From an uncultured Paraburkholderia sp. (GTDB lineage: Bacteria > Pseudomonadota > Gammaproteobacteria > Burkholderiales > Burkholderiaceae), in contig CALNWN010000007.1 of NCBI GenBank assembly GCA_940746715.1, forward strand, positions 62,001-126,000: 64,000 bases of DNA, in the 5' to 3' direction. This document shows, piece after piece, positions 1-10,031 of this stretch (its first letter is position 1; every line of letters starts with the position of its first letter). The position numbers were made by a program, and so were the translations under genes. The notes beneath the pieces are model-generated. The model searched no databases. It was not told where the DNA came from and worked only from the letters and a program-made list of their open reading frames with translations.

Positions 1-203
1 TAGAAGTAAAAGAAGTCGCGTTGTCTGACAGGAGTGCTGATCTTTGTGCCGGGGACGTTGCATGGACAGCACGGCAAAGCGCTCGCCAAGCGCAGGAGAC
101 CGCGAGCGCCGCGCCGGGAGACGCAGCAAAACCATGTCACATCCGAAGCCAGCCGTCCGCCAGCGGCCGTCCGTCACGGCAGCTCGCCGGCGGCTGCCTA
201 TGA

Positions 204-1259
<1,056 letters not shown>

Positions 1260-1280
1260 CGCTCATCGGGTGGTTCGCGT

Positions 1281-1319
1281 AGCGGGACGTCTTGCAGCAG
1301 CGCTGCGGACGGTCCCGCT
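1281..1319 (+). promoter_or_regulatory. Nested intercistronic hairpin between dctP and dctQ
   Basis: AGCGGGAC at 1281-1288 pairs perfectly with GTCCCGCT at 1312-1319, and inside it GCAGC (1294-1298) pairs with GCTGC (1302-1306). No T-run follows. A stable stem-loop just after a binding-protein gene commonly stabilises the upstream message so that the binding protein is made in excess over the membrane parts; that role is inferred. Confidence 0.5.
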
Positions 1320-1432
1320 GCGTGCCGCTCGTGATCGCAGCGTTTGCGTCACATCAGTCGCTGGTGGCGGACCGTAGCACGACTAACTCATTGCAACGGT
1401 CCGTCGCAGGCAAGAATGGGATCAAGAGATTC

Positions 1433-1903
1433 ATGAAACGCCCAAACGATTTTCTCTTTCGCGCGCTGGCTGTGATCGCCTCGATCAGCCTTGCGGCGCT
1501 GAGCGCGCTGGTGATCTACGGCGTCGTCATGCGCTATGTGTTTAGCGACGCTCCCGATTTCGTCGAGCCGATCGCGCTCCTGCTCGTCATCGTGATCGCG
1601 ATGTTCGGCGCCGCGCTCAAGGTTCGCGAAGGCGGCCATATCGGCCTCGATTCGCTCGTGAAGAACCTGCCGGCAAAGGGGCAACTGGTCGCGCACACGT
1701 TCCAGCATTTGTGCATGATCGCACTCGCCGTGGCGATTTTCTTCGGCTCTTTGCAAATGGCGGAGACCACTCAGCATGACCGGATTCCGATTCTCGGCTT
1801 GCCCGAGGCTCTTCGCTATCTGATCCCGGTCATTGCCAGCGTCTGCATTGCGTCGTTCTCAATCGAGAACCTGCTGGCGCTTTTTGCAAAGAAACACAAG
1901 TAG
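1433..1903 (+). CDS. dctQ: TRAP transporter small permease DctQ
   Basis: A 156-residue membrane protein of the DctQ family with four hydrophobic segments at about residues 10-30, 45-65, 85-105 and 125-145. Family features include the MRYVFSDAPDFVEPIALLL stretch after the first segment and EGGHIGLD at the start of the loop before the third. The ATG at 1433 is chosen because it begins directly before the first membrane segment and has a purine-rich AAGAGA a few bases upstream; the open frame extends 141 bases further 5' but encodes nothing membrane-like. It sits between dctP and the broken dctM, so it has lost its large-subunit partner. Confidence 0.9.
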   Translation: MKRPNDFLFRALAVIASISLAALSALVIYGVVMRYVFSDAPDFVEPIALLLVIVIAMFGAALKVREGGHIGLDSLVKNLPAKGQLVAHTFQHLCMIALAVAIFFGSLQMAETTQHDRIPILGLPEALRYLIPVIASVCIASFSIENLLALFAKKHK

Positions 1904-1904
1904 A

Positions 1905-3270
1905 ACAATCATTGAACTTGCCCTCCTTTCTATCAGTTTCCTCGTTTTTCTGGTGCTCGGCGTTCCTGTTTCGTTCGCGCTGGGCCTCTCGTGCGTGCTC
2001 ACGTATCTGTATGAAGGGCTGCCCGCTGCCACGGCGATGCAATGGTCTCGGGGATGAACGCGTTCTCGTTCCTCGCAGTGCCGTTCTTCATCTTCTCCGG
2101 CGAACTGATGCTTCACGGCGGCATTGCCGACCGGATTCTGCGCTTCGCGCAAGCCACTGTCGGCCATTTCCGCGGCGGGTTCGGTATGGCCAACGTGGTC
2201 GCGTGCACGTTGTTCGGCGGCGTCTCGGGTTCGCCCACGGCGGACACGTCGGCCATGGGCGGCGTCGTCATTCCGCTGAAGGCTACAGCGCCGCCTAAGC
2301 GGTCAACGTGACCACGCACTCGTCGCTCGCGGGCGCGCTCATGCCCACGTCGACCAACATGATCATCTACGCGTTCGCGGCGCAAGGCATCACGGGCACG
2401 CTGAACGGTGTGCCGATGAGCGGCGTGTCGATCGGCGATCTGCTGTTCTCGGGTCTGTTGCCGGTGTTGTGGGTGATGGGCTTCGTGCTGATCGCGGCTT
2501 ACTGGCAAGCGGTGCGCTACGGCTATCCGCGCCGGCCCGACGGTTCGACCGGACTGCAACGGTTCCCGGGCTGGATGGCGGTTGCCCGCACGTTCCTCGG
2601 CGCGTTGCCGGGCCTGATGGTCATCGCGATCATCTTGGTCTGCGTGGCAAAGGGTATTGCGACCGCGACGGAAGCCGCCGCTATCGCAGTGGCTTATTCG
2701 CTCGTGCTGACGGTCGTCGTGTATCGCTCCATGACGCTCAAGAAGCTCTCGTTCGCCTTGTCCAAGGCCGCGAAGACCACGGGCGTGGTGCTGCTGCTGA
2801 TCGGCGTGTCGAACATGCTGCGCTTCCAGATGGCTTATCTGGAGATTCCGGATGCGATCGAGCACATGCTTGACGGCGCGACCAGCATCCCCTGGCTGAT
2901 GCTGCTGTACATCAACGTCATCCAGATTTTCCTCGGCACCTTCGTCGACATGGCGGCGCACATCCTCATCACCACGCCGCTGTTCCTGCCGATGGCAATG
3001 CATAGCGGCGTCGGCACCGTGCAGTTCGGCATCATGATCCTGCTGAATTGCGCATTGGGTCTCGTGCATCCGCCGATCGGCTCGGTGCAATTCATTGGGT
3101 GCGCAATTGGCAATGTGTCGATTGGGGAAACTACTAAGGTGGCGTGGCCGTACTACCTCGCTATCTTCAGCGCCATCAACATCAACATCAACATCAACAT
3201 TGTGACGTACTACGTCCCGATGTTTTCCACGTGGTTGCCGAGCCTGATAAACGGACATCCGGTCTTTTGA
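1905..3270 (+). pseudogene. dctM: TRAP transporter large permease DctM, disrupted
   Basis: Translation in three successive frames gives most of a DctM large permease, the 12-segment channel subunit. The first part (about 1905-2045) carries the first membrane helix, the second (2042-2290) has FSFLAVPFFIFSGELM and FGGVSGSPTADTSAMGG, the third (2299-3270) has THSSLAGALMPTSTNMIIYA and the rest to the end. Two breaks are visible: a frame change near 2042, and at 2285-2298 a segment that appears about 10 bases short followed by an in-frame TAA (2296-2298) where a Tyr codon would give AAYAVNVTTHSS. No ATG is present at the 5' end; the frame opens straight after the dctQ stop, so the start codon also seems lost. 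A four-copy hexamer lies near the 3' end. Not translatable as one protein. Confidence 0.85.
3175..3198 (+). repeat. Four tandem copies of ATCAAC inside dctM
   Basis: The hexamer ATCAAC repeats four times without change, adding alternating Ile-Asn residues near the C-terminus of the dctM remnant. The unit length keeps the frame. It looks like expansion by replication slippage from one or two copies, since alternating Ile-Asn is not a feature of DctM proteins. Confidence 0.8.
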
Positions 3271-3343
3271 CCTCGAACCTCGCGATTAACCGGTTACGCA
3301 GTGCAAACAAAACCGGTAGTCAAGAACAATTTTTTTGAAGAGG

Positions 3344-4375
3344 ATGAACAACGGCATCTGGGCAGGCAGCCGCTTCGGCCTGAAGGGCGGTGAGGATCTT
3401 GGCGGCGGTACGAAGGCCATTTTCCAGCTGGAACAGAGCTTTAACAGCGCCACCGGTGCTCAGGGCGTGAGCGGCCTCGCATTCAACCGCCAGGCATGGG
3501 TCGGCGTGACGAACACCACGTACGGTACGCTGACGGCTGGCGCCAGTACACGTCGTACTACACGCTCTTGTCGCCGTACAGCCCGACCACGTGGCTGACG
3601 GGCGCCTACGGCGCGCATCCGGGCGATATCGACTCGCTGGACACGCTGTATCGCGTCAACAACTCGCTGGTGTACACGTCGCCGAACATGCACGGCCTGA
3701 CGGTGAGCGGTTCGTATGCGCTGGGCGGCGTGGCCGGCCGGCTCAACGCGGGCTCGACCTGGAGCGCGGCAGTCCAGTACCTGAAAGGTTCGTTCGGTAT
3801 CGCGGCCGGCTTCCAGCGCATCAACAACTCCACGCTGGGCGGCGGCGCCTGGGGCGCGGATTCCACGGCATTGAACAACGGTTCGAAGCCGGGCGTGTCG
3901 GGTATCAACAACGGCTGTGCAGGCTCAGCAGCGCGTGGCGGTCACGGGCGGCTATGCGTTCAGCTCGTAACTGGATGTGTCGTTCTCGTACTCGAACGTG
4001 CAATACATTCCGGGCGTGGGCTCGGCGTTCCGCCACGAAGCGATCTTCAACACGGCTGGCGCAGTGGTGCACTTCAAGCCGATCAGCGCGCTGGATCTGG
4101 CGGCTGGCTATAGCTACACGCGTGCGACGGAATCGAACGGCATTTCGAGCGCGGCTCGTTATAACCAGTTCAACCTGTCGCAGTACTACAGCCTGTCCAA
4201 GCGCACCGGTCTGTACGCGCTGGAAGCGTATCAGCGTGCAAGCGGCCAGACGATCGGCAACAACGGCGTGAGCATCATCAACGCAACGGCCGATATCGGC
4301 GACGGTCAGAACAGCGCACCGTCCTCGTCGCGTAGCCAGTTTGCTGCAGGCGTGGGCATCATCCACCGCTTCTGA
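3344..4375 (+). pseudogene. General porin (Gram-negative porin family), 5'-truncated and frameshifted
   Basis: Pieces of an outer-membrane trimeric porin of the Burkholderia type appear in three frames. The first piece has GIWAGSRFGLKGGEDLGGG and AIFQLEQSFNSATGAQG, the second runs through the L3-loop and central strands, the third ends in AAGVGIIHRF with the C-terminal Phe required for barrel assembly. The signal peptide and first beta-strands are missing, so the 5' end is deleted. Frame changes occur near 3540 and 3920, and an in-frame TAA at 3968-3970 interrupts AFSS/LDVSFSYSN. It lies just downstream of the TRAP genes and would have admitted small hydrophilic solutes. Confidence 0.85.
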
Positions 4376-4389
4376 TCGGTCAGAGTAGG

Positions 4390-4411
4390 GGCGGCGTGTT
4401 GTTGCGCCGCC
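4390..4411. terminator. GC-rich hairpin after porin remnant
   Basis: GGCGGCG (4390-4396) pairs with CGCCGCC (4405-4411) around an 8-base loop, 15 bases after the porin stop. There is no T-run, so termination strength is uncertain. Confidence 0.4.
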
Positions 4412-4477
4412 ACAGTGACGCGTTTAAATGACGTGTCGCTGGGCATGACCAGGCTGCGCGCGCAATGCGCGCAGCGT

Positions 4478-4675
4478 TTAATTCCAGTTCCCGCTCTCGG
4501 ACCACAAGCGTCCTCCCGTTGCCCAATTTTCGCGCTTCACGTCGGTGAGAATGATGTCCACCGAATTCGGCTCTACGCCGAGCGACTCGCAGGTCGCTTT
4601 CGTGATGGCTTCCACAAATTGGTGTTTCTGCTCCAGCGAGCGGCCTTCAAACAGTTCGATATGAAACGTGGGCAT
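4478..4675 (-). CDS. 4-oxalocrotonate tautomerase family protein
   Basis: A 65-residue protein starting MPTFHIELFEGRSLEQKHQF. Pro-2, which becomes Pro-1 after Met removal, is the general base of the tautomerase superfamily, and the beta-alpha-beta pattern with EAITKATCESLGV and a conserved RENWATGGRLWSE tail matches small tautomerases. Such enzymes interconvert enol and keto acids in aromatic or sugar-acid catabolism. It is the last gene of a minus-strand set with a class II aldolase (59-base gap) and a urea transporter upstream, so it probably isomerises a product of the aldolase. The substrate is unknown. Intact. Confidence 0.88.
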   Translation of the reverse strand: MPTFHIELFEGRSLEQKHQFVEAITKATCESLGVEPNSVDIILTDVKRENWATGGRLWSESGNWN

Positions 4676-4734
4676 GGTTTGGCTCCGTTTGAGAAAGTGA
4701 GCGGCGCGGCTCGCCGCGATCGTCTGGTCGACGG

Positions 4735-5511
4735 TCAGTTCCGGTAGCTGGGGTCGAGCCGATCGAGCTTGCGCAGCAGCGCCGGCCATTCCAGGGCTCC
4801 TTCGATTGCGCCGCCATCGTAGAGCGGCGCGGCTGTGCGCGCGGCGACCGCGTCGTCGGGCACGACGAGCGGCGCGCCGCAGGCCTGCGCCTGCAATTGG
4901 ATCTCGCATGCTTTCAGCAATGTCGCCATCAGCACATACGCTTCGGCAACCGTGCGGCCGACTGTCAGCGTGCCGTGATTGCGCAGCAGCATGGCCGGCT
5001 TGTCCGCGAGATGCTCGACGAGGCGCACGCTCTCGGCAGGCGTAAAAGCGAGGCCTTCATAGTCGTGGTAGGCGAGCTGGCGATAAAAACGCAGCGCGTG
5101 TTGCGACGCGGGCAGCAAGCCCGCAGGCTGCGCGGACACGGCCACGCCCGCCGTATTGTGCAGATGCATCACGCAGAAAGCGTCGGCGCGTGCCGCATGG
5201 ACGGCCGCGTGGATCGCAAAGCCGGTCACGTTGACCGCATGTTCGTTCGCGCCGACCCTGTTGCCGTCGATGTCGATCTTCACGAGATTCGACGCGCTGA
5301 CTTCATCGAACGCGAGGCCGAACGGATTGATCAGAAAGTGGCCAGGCTCTTCCGGCACGCTTGCGGAGATATGCGTGTAGATAAGATCGTCCCAGCCGTT
5401 GAGCGCGACGAGTCGGTAGGCCGCGGCGAGGTCGACGCGGGTCTGCTGTTCCGCCTCCGAGCGCGGGCCGGACTGCGCAACGTGGCCCTTGGGGATATGA
5501 GTGAACGACAT
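4735..5511 (-). CDS. Class II aldolase/adducin family protein
   Basis: A 258-residue protein of the class II aldolase/adducin fold, a zinc-dependent family that includes fuculose-phosphate aldolase. The zinc ligands are visible as a His pair in VMHLHNTAG near residue 116-120 and a third His in LLRNHGTLTVG near residue 178; the phosphate or substrate loop THISASVP is at about 47. These unphosphorylated-substrate relatives are often annotated only as class II aldolase. The start at 5511 gives MSFTHIPKGHVAQ, the usual length. It is followed after 59 bases by the tautomerase gene and preceded by the urea transporter gene, all on the minus strand. Intact; exact reaction unknown. Confidence 0.9.
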   Translation of the reverse strand: MSFTHIPKGHVAQSGPRSEAEQQTRVDLAAAYRLVALNGWDDLIYTHISASVPEEPGHFLINPFGLAFDEVSASNLVKIDIDGNRVGANEHAVNVTGFAIHAAVHAARADAFCVMHLHNTAGVAVSAQPAGLLPASQHALRFYRQLAYHDYEGLAFTPAESVRLVEHLADKPAMLLRNHGTLTVGRTVAEAYVLMATLLKACEIQLQAQACGAPLVVPDDAVAARTAAPLYDGGAIEGALEWPALLRKLDRLDPSYRN

Positions 5512-5545
5512 ACGGGTCTCCTGATGATGCTCGATGAGCGGTGCG

Positions 5546-6436
5546 TCAGCACGTCATGCGCTGCCTCAGCCATTGCGCGCCCCACGTGGCGGCGACAAAC
5601 GGTGCGCTCAGCGCGGGCAAGCCAAGGTAGGCAGCGCCCGCCTGCAATATCGCTGACACGGTCACGCCGCCGAGTATCCACGCCGCGCCGTATTCGGCGA
5701 GCACGAGTGCGGTCAGCGCGCCATTGAATCCTAGCAGGCCTGCGTTAAACGAGCTTGCCGGCGCGCCCAGCAGCAGATGCTCGCCGCTCGCGAGGGCGGC
5801 GCCCGCCAGCGCGTAAAGCGCTTGACGGGGCGATGCCGCCGCAATGCCGATCAGTACGAGGGCGCCGGCCCAGGTGCCCGAGGCAAAGCCGGTTTGCGCG
5901 AGACCCGCAAGCATGCCGCTGAGGAGTTCTGCAACGCCGAATGTATGCGCCGCTGGCGCGCGTGCAGGCGCGTTCACAATCAGCGGCAGCCACAGCCAGG
6001 TGACGATCAGACAGGGGCTCGAGAAATAGCCCAAGCCGCGTGAGCGCAACCATCGCGACCACGGTGCCAGAAGCCACGCCGTGCCTGTTGCGGCGAGAAT
6101 GGCGATGGCGGCGGCCGTCGCGGTATCGGCGATGAAGCTGAACGCGGCGAGTCCGGCCAGCGCGCCGTTAAAGCCATGCAGGCCCGCGCGCAGGTCGTCG
6201 TCGGAATATCCGGCCAGCACGGCGCTCACGTTCGCCGCCACCGCGCCGGTCAGCGCCGCGCACGCGAGACGCGGATCCCACAGCAGCCAGCCCGCGACGA
6301 GGCACGCGCCCGTGAACGCGTTCGCTTGCAGCACGATTTGACCGACGCTGCGCAGCAGCGTGCGCAAGGCGGCAGAGTGTGCTTCGGTCGCGGCGGCGTG
6401 CATGAGTTCGGCAGAGAGGAGCGCGCGGCGGCGCAC
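5546..6436 (-). CDS. Urea transporter family protein
   Basis: A 296-residue, highly hydrophobic protein of the UT family, which forms trimeric urea channels. The two pseudo-symmetric halves each carry the signature loop: GLHGFNGALAGLA near residue 87 and AGLLGFNGALTALVL near residue 235. About ten membrane segments can be drawn. The listed start is a GTG without a clear ribosome site; an internal ATG 33 bases downstream (6403) is an equally good start just before the first helix. No urease genes are in the window. It leads the minus-strand group with the class II aldolase and tautomerase, though a shared role is not obvious. Confidence 0.85.
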   Translation of the reverse strand: MRRRALLSAELMHAAATEAHSAALRTLLRSVGQIVLQANAFTGACLVAGWLLWDPRLACAALTGAVAANVSAVLAGYSDDDLRAGLHGFNGALAGLAAFSFIADTATAAAIAILAATGTAWLLAPWSRWLRSRGLGYFSSPCLIVTWLWLPLIVNAPARAPAAHTFGVAELLSGMLAGLAQTGFASGTWAGALVLIGIAAASPRQALYALAGAALASGEHLLLGAPASSFNAGLLGFNGALTALVLAEYGAAWILGGVTVSAILQAGAAYLGLPALSAPFVAATWGAQWLRQRMTC

Positions 6437-6628
6437 AGACTTGAAACGCGAGCATAGGCCAATGCGGCGGCCGCGTGCATTCCTGCGCGTTGATAGTGGC
6501 TATTTGCCATGACGGCGCGCGAACGCCGGCCTCTAGTGCGGATACCCGAGGCATTCGCGAACCTTGCCGCTTCGCGCTACGATGTAAACGCGGCGCGTGC
6601 CGCGGCTTTCATCCAAGGAGACGATCCG

Positions 6629-7189
6629 ATGCGTGAACTACGGTGGGCATCGCAAGAGGGCGATGGTATCGAACATCTGGCGTTCGAAGCGCGCGAGGAT
6701 GGCTTTCAGGTGGAGAGCGTCGTCGTCGGCCAGCGCTACGGCAAGTCCTACGGACTGCACTACGAAGTGCGCTGCGACACGCAATGGCGCACACGCTACG
6801 CGTGGCTGAAGATCGTCGGCGCAGGCGAGCTGGAGCTGCACGGTGACGGCGACGGTCATTGGCGCGATGGTCACGGCCTCATGTTGAGCGCGATCGAGGG
6901 ATGCATCGACATCGATATCGATATCGCGGCCACGCCGTTCACCAACACGCTGCCGATTCGCCGGCTGCAGCTTGCGCAAGGCGAGCGCCGGCCTTTGCAG
7001 GTTGCCTATATTTCGACGCCGGATCTGCAGGTCACGCGCGTCGAGCAGGCCTATTCCTGTATCGAGCTCGACCGCGAATATCGCTATGAAGGCATTTTCC
7101 GCAACTTCACGGCGAATATGAAAGTGGATGAAGACGGGCTCGTGATCGACTATCCAACGCTATTCACCCGCCTGCCGCGCGAGCGTTGA
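6629..7189 (+). CDS. Putative glycolipid-binding domain protein (PF06475-type)
   Basis: A 186-residue soluble protein matching the putative glycolipid-binding family known from Pseudomonas PA1994. Recognisable family stretches are MLSAIEGCIDIDI, ATPFTNTLPIRRL, the segment PLQVAYISTPDLQV and the C-terminal YRYEGIFRNFTANMKVDEDG. The ATG at 6629 has an AAGGAG site 10 bases upstream and is preferred over the longer frame. Alternating Asp-Ile codons at about 6908-6927 look like a small repeat expansion (see findings). The gene converges with the alpha/beta hydrolase on the other strand; the last 26 bases overlap. Function in the cell is not established. Confidence 0.82.
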   Translation: MRELRWASQEGDGIEHLAFEAREDGFQVESVVVGQRYGKSYGLHYEVRCDTQWRTRYAWLKIVGAGELELHGDGDGHWRDGHGLMLSAIEGCIDIDIDIAATPFTNTLPIRRLQLAQGERRPLQVAYISTPDLQVTRVEQAYSCIELDREYRYEGIFRNFTANMKVDEDGLVIDYPTLFTRLPRER

Positions 7190-8117
7190 GCGGCGGGGTG
7201 GTCGAGCCGGCCGACCCGCCCGGTCCGTCCAGGTGCCGGGCCACAAAGCGCGCGATATGCGCGGCGATAAGTTCCGGTTCGCGCAGCACGGCCCAATGAC
7301 CGGCGTCGATTTCGACGCGTTCATAAGGGCCGAGCCAGATTTCCTGTCCGATCGACAACTCGGGGCCGACATAGCGGTCCCGCAGCGGCACGATAAATTG
7401 CACCGGCGCGTGGGCGTGGCGCGCCTGTGGAGGCAATAGCTTGTCGAGAAAATTGGCGCGGTAAAGATTCAGGCCGTTGAGCGCGTTGCGCAGCTGCGCG
7501 GGGTCGCGCGGCGCCTGCACGTGCTCCGTTACGCGCAGCCAATGTGGCCACAGTCGCACACCGCCAACACGCCACGCAAGCTCCGGCAGCCACGGCAGAT
7601 GGAAAAAGAAAATGTACCAGGACCTGAGTGTCTGGCGAATGCCGCTTCCGCGCGGTTGATTCGTCATCCTATGTTTGTCGTTGATGCTATCCGCGCGACG
7701 CGAGCCCAGCGACGCGTGATCGAGACACGGGCCGGAAATGGATGTGTACGACGCAATCCGGCCTTTGAACTGCGGGTCGGTGACCGCTTCCCAGCTTTGG
7801 ATCGAGCCCCAGTCGTGGCCGACCAGATGCGAAGGCTTGCCGCCGCACGTTGCGTCCACAACGGCTGAAAGATTGGCGGCAAGTCGTTGAAGAAGGTATC
7901 CGCTGCGCGCCGCGGGCGCACCCGACGCACCAGCACCGCGCACGTCGTAGCTGATAACGCGGTGGTGGCCGTCGAGTTGCGCGCGTAGCGGTTCCCATAC
8001 GGCGGCCGAGTCGGGATAGCCGTGCACCAGCACGATCGGCGGCGCGTCGCGCGGACCGCTCACGTAAACCGCGAGCCGCACCTCGCCGGCATCGACCGAT
8101 AATGTTTCGCGTATCAC
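7164..8117 (-). CDS. Alpha/beta fold hydrolase (epoxide hydrolase-like)
   Basis: A 317-residue alpha/beta hydrolase. The oxyanion-hole motif HGYPDS is near residue 33, the nucleophile elbow GHDWGS with Asp near residue 101, and the late His in DAGHWAVL near residue 273. An Asp nucleophile in this elbow is typical of epoxide hydrolases and haloalkane dehalogenases rather than esterases. The GTG start at 8117 overlaps the stop of the upstream metal-hydrolase gene as GTGA, which points to translational coupling. It is the last gene of a minus-strand cluster of flavin monooxygenase, SDR and ferritin-like hydrolase, so it likely acts on an oxidised aliphatic or lipid intermediate. Intact; substrate unknown. 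Confidence 0.88.
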   Translation of the reverse strand: MIRETLSVDAGEVRLAVYVSGPRDAPPIVLVHGYPDSAAVWEPLRAQLDGHHRVISYDVRGAGASGAPAARSGYLLQRLAANLSAVVDATCGGKPSHLVGHDWGSIQSWEAVTDPQFKGRIASYTSISGPCLDHASLGSRRADSINDKHRMTNQPRGSGIRQTLRSWYIFFFHLPWLPELAWRVGGVRLWPHWLRVTEHVQAPRDPAQLRNALNGLNLYRANFLDKLLPPQARHAHAPVQFIVPLRDRYVGPELSIGQEIWLGPYERVEIDAGHWAVLREPELIAAHIARFVARHLDGPGGSAGSTTPPLNARAAGG

Positions 8118-8996
8118 ACGGCCGCCCGCACGCCTCGCCGTGCGGCCCGGCGCATGTCCGGCGCCGCGGCGTTGGCTGCGTCAACTGCCGCGACTAGGCC
8201 GTCGATGCGCGCCAGTTGCGCGCGATTGTCGTGGTCCCACGGATGAAAGCCCGGCCGGAAAAAGCTCAGCCATTCACCGGCGATGCGCGGAAATACGCCA
8301 TGAACGGGGTCCATAAATATACTTGATCACGCGCCACATGCCGCGCAGATGACCGCCGCGTTTGCGATCGGCGATCATCAGACGCACGTGGTAGTCGAAC
8401 ACGATGAGCCAGAAGGCGAGGGTCGTGGCCAGCATGACGCCCGTGCGCAGCAGATAGCGCCCGAGGCCGGGCTTGAGCACGGTGTTCCAGACATCGTAGG
8501 ACACGGCCTTGTGCTCGGTCTCTTCGAGCGCGTGCCATGTCCACATTTGCGCATAGCCTTCAACGGATCCTTCGATACGCGTAGCGTCTTCGAGCAACAG
8601 GCTGGCCAGCATCGCAGTGTAATCTTCGAGACACACGGTGACGGCCAACTGACAGGAATGCGGCAGTACCTTGCGGCCGAAATTGAGGATCGCCCACAGC
8701 CGCTTGTCGAGTTTATGCGCGGGCAAGCCGGCCTGTTGCAGCAGATCGTTGTACTCGATGTGCTCGCGCGTATGCATGGCTTCCTGGCCGATAAAGCCGA
8801 GCACCTGATTCTTCAGCACGGGGTCGTCGATCCGGTCGCGATAGTTGCGCACGCTGTCCATGAAGAAGCGCTCGCCGGCCGGGAACAGCAGCGAAAGCGC
8901 GTTGAAGAAGTGTGTCACATGCGAGCCCTGCGCGTGCCAGTCGCACGCGCGCTGCTGCAGAAGATTGAAGTGTAAGTCGCGGCGAACGGGCATCAT
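8114..8996 (-). pseudogene. Ferritin-like metal-dependent hydrolase (PF10118 family), frameshifted near C-terminus
   Basis: The 5' part encodes 225 residues of the PF10118 family, with the di-iron/ferritin-like motifs GQEAMHTREHIEYN near residue 69 and WHALEETEHKAVSYDVW near residue 155. The family ending FPRIAGEWLSFFRPGFHPWD is present but in another frame, entered at a run of four C at about 8309-8313; one base less would join the two. As sequenced the last 70 residues are replaced by a short unrelated tail. The true stop overlaps the GTG of the next gene. Second from last in the monooxygenase-SDR cluster. Could be real damage or a single-base sequencing error. Confidence 0.82.
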
Positions 8997-9072
8997 GGCC
9001 TGGCTCCCTGCGGTTCGTGTGAATTGCGGCAGGCCGTTGTGGCTCCAGCCGATTTTCGAGCGTTGCGTCTCA

Positions 9073-9981
9073 TCATGCGCGTCTGTCCGCCAATTGTGCT
9101 GCGCGCTGCGCGCGTTTTTCCGCCATGCGCTTCATGCGCCGCGTTTGCAGCACGACGAGTACCTGATAGGCGGCGGGCAGAGTACGCGCGAGCCAGTCCG
9201 CAGCCCGCGCATCGCGGCCGATCAGCACGCGCCGCCTGTTCCGGCGCACGCCGTCGAGAATGACGCGTGCCGCTTCGTCGGCGGTGGTGATGAAGAACTT
9301 CTCGAAGTCGTCCTTGCCTTGCTGTTCGTTTTCCAGCATGAAACCGACCATGTTCGGCGCAATGCGACTCGACTGCGCGATGCTCGTGCGGATACCGCCG
9401 GGGTGCACGCAGGTTGCCGACACGCCGCACCGCATCAGGTCCAGCTCCTGACGCAGCGCCTCGGTGAAGCCGCGCACCGCGAACTTCGTCGCGTTGTAGC
9501 CGCTCATGCCGGGCTGCGCAAAAAGACCGAAGACGCTCGACGTATTGACGATGTGACCTTCGCCCGACGCCTTCAAATACGGCAGAAACGCCTTCGTGCC
9601 GTGCACGACGCCCCAGAAGTTGATGCCAACAATCCATTCGAGATCTGCGTAGTCCATTCCTTCGATCGTGCTCGAGAGCGCCACGCCGGCGTTATTGAAC
9701 ACAAGGTTGACACGCCGATGCTGCCCGGCCGTTTCGGCCGCCCACGCGAACATCGCGTCGCGGTCCGACACGTCGAAGTCGGCGGTGGTGATGAGAAGCG
9801 GCGCGCCCACGACATACGGCGCGGCCGCCTCGGCGAGCCGGGCGGTCTCCTCGAGGCTCGATGCATTGCGGTCTGCGAGCGCGAGGTGGCAACCTTCGCG
9901 CGCAAGCCGGATCGCGAGCGCGCGCCCCATGCCCGCGCCTGCGCCGGTGATTGCGGCTACCTTGTCGGTGAAATGCTTCAT
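9073..9981 (-). CDS. Short-chain dehydrogenase/reductase
   Basis: A 302-residue classical SDR. The N-terminal cofactor loop is TGAGAGMG at residues 12-19, the NNAG motif near residue 99, and the catalytic Ser...YNATK near residues 150-167. It would oxidise or reduce an alcohol/ketone using NAD(P)H; Asp in LALADRN at the end of beta-2 suggests NAD(H). A C-terminal 60-residue basic extension (RRNRRRVLIGRDARAADWLA onward) is typical of the SDRs found next to flavin monooxygenases in Burkholderia. The ATG at 9981 is chosen because it begins the Rossmann strand. Upstream by 51 bases is the monooxygenase remnant, downstream the metal hydrolase. Intact. Confidence 0.92.
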   Translation of the reverse strand: MKHFTDKVAAITGAGAGMGRALAIRLAREGCHLALADRNASSLEETARLAEAAAPYVVGAPLLITTADFDVSDRDAMFAWAAETAGQHRRVNLVFNNAGVALSSTIEGMDYADLEWIVGINFWGVVHGTKAFLPYLKASGEGHIVNTSSVFGLFAQPGMSGYNATKFAVRGFTEALRQELDLMRCGVSATCVHPGGIRTSIAQSSRIAPNMVGFMLENEQQGKDDFEKFFITTADEAARVILDGVRRNRRRVLIGRDARAADWLARTLPAAYQVLVVLQTRRMKRMAEKRAQRAAQLADRRA

Positions 9982-10031
9982 TGGCTTTATCTCCTGTCCT
10001 CTCTGAAGGTGCCTTGTCGTTATGTTCGGTT

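Noticed and set aside
2113..3258. 381-codon minus-strand frame opposite dctM
   Set aside because: Asp/Arg/His-rich antisense translation without family similarity.
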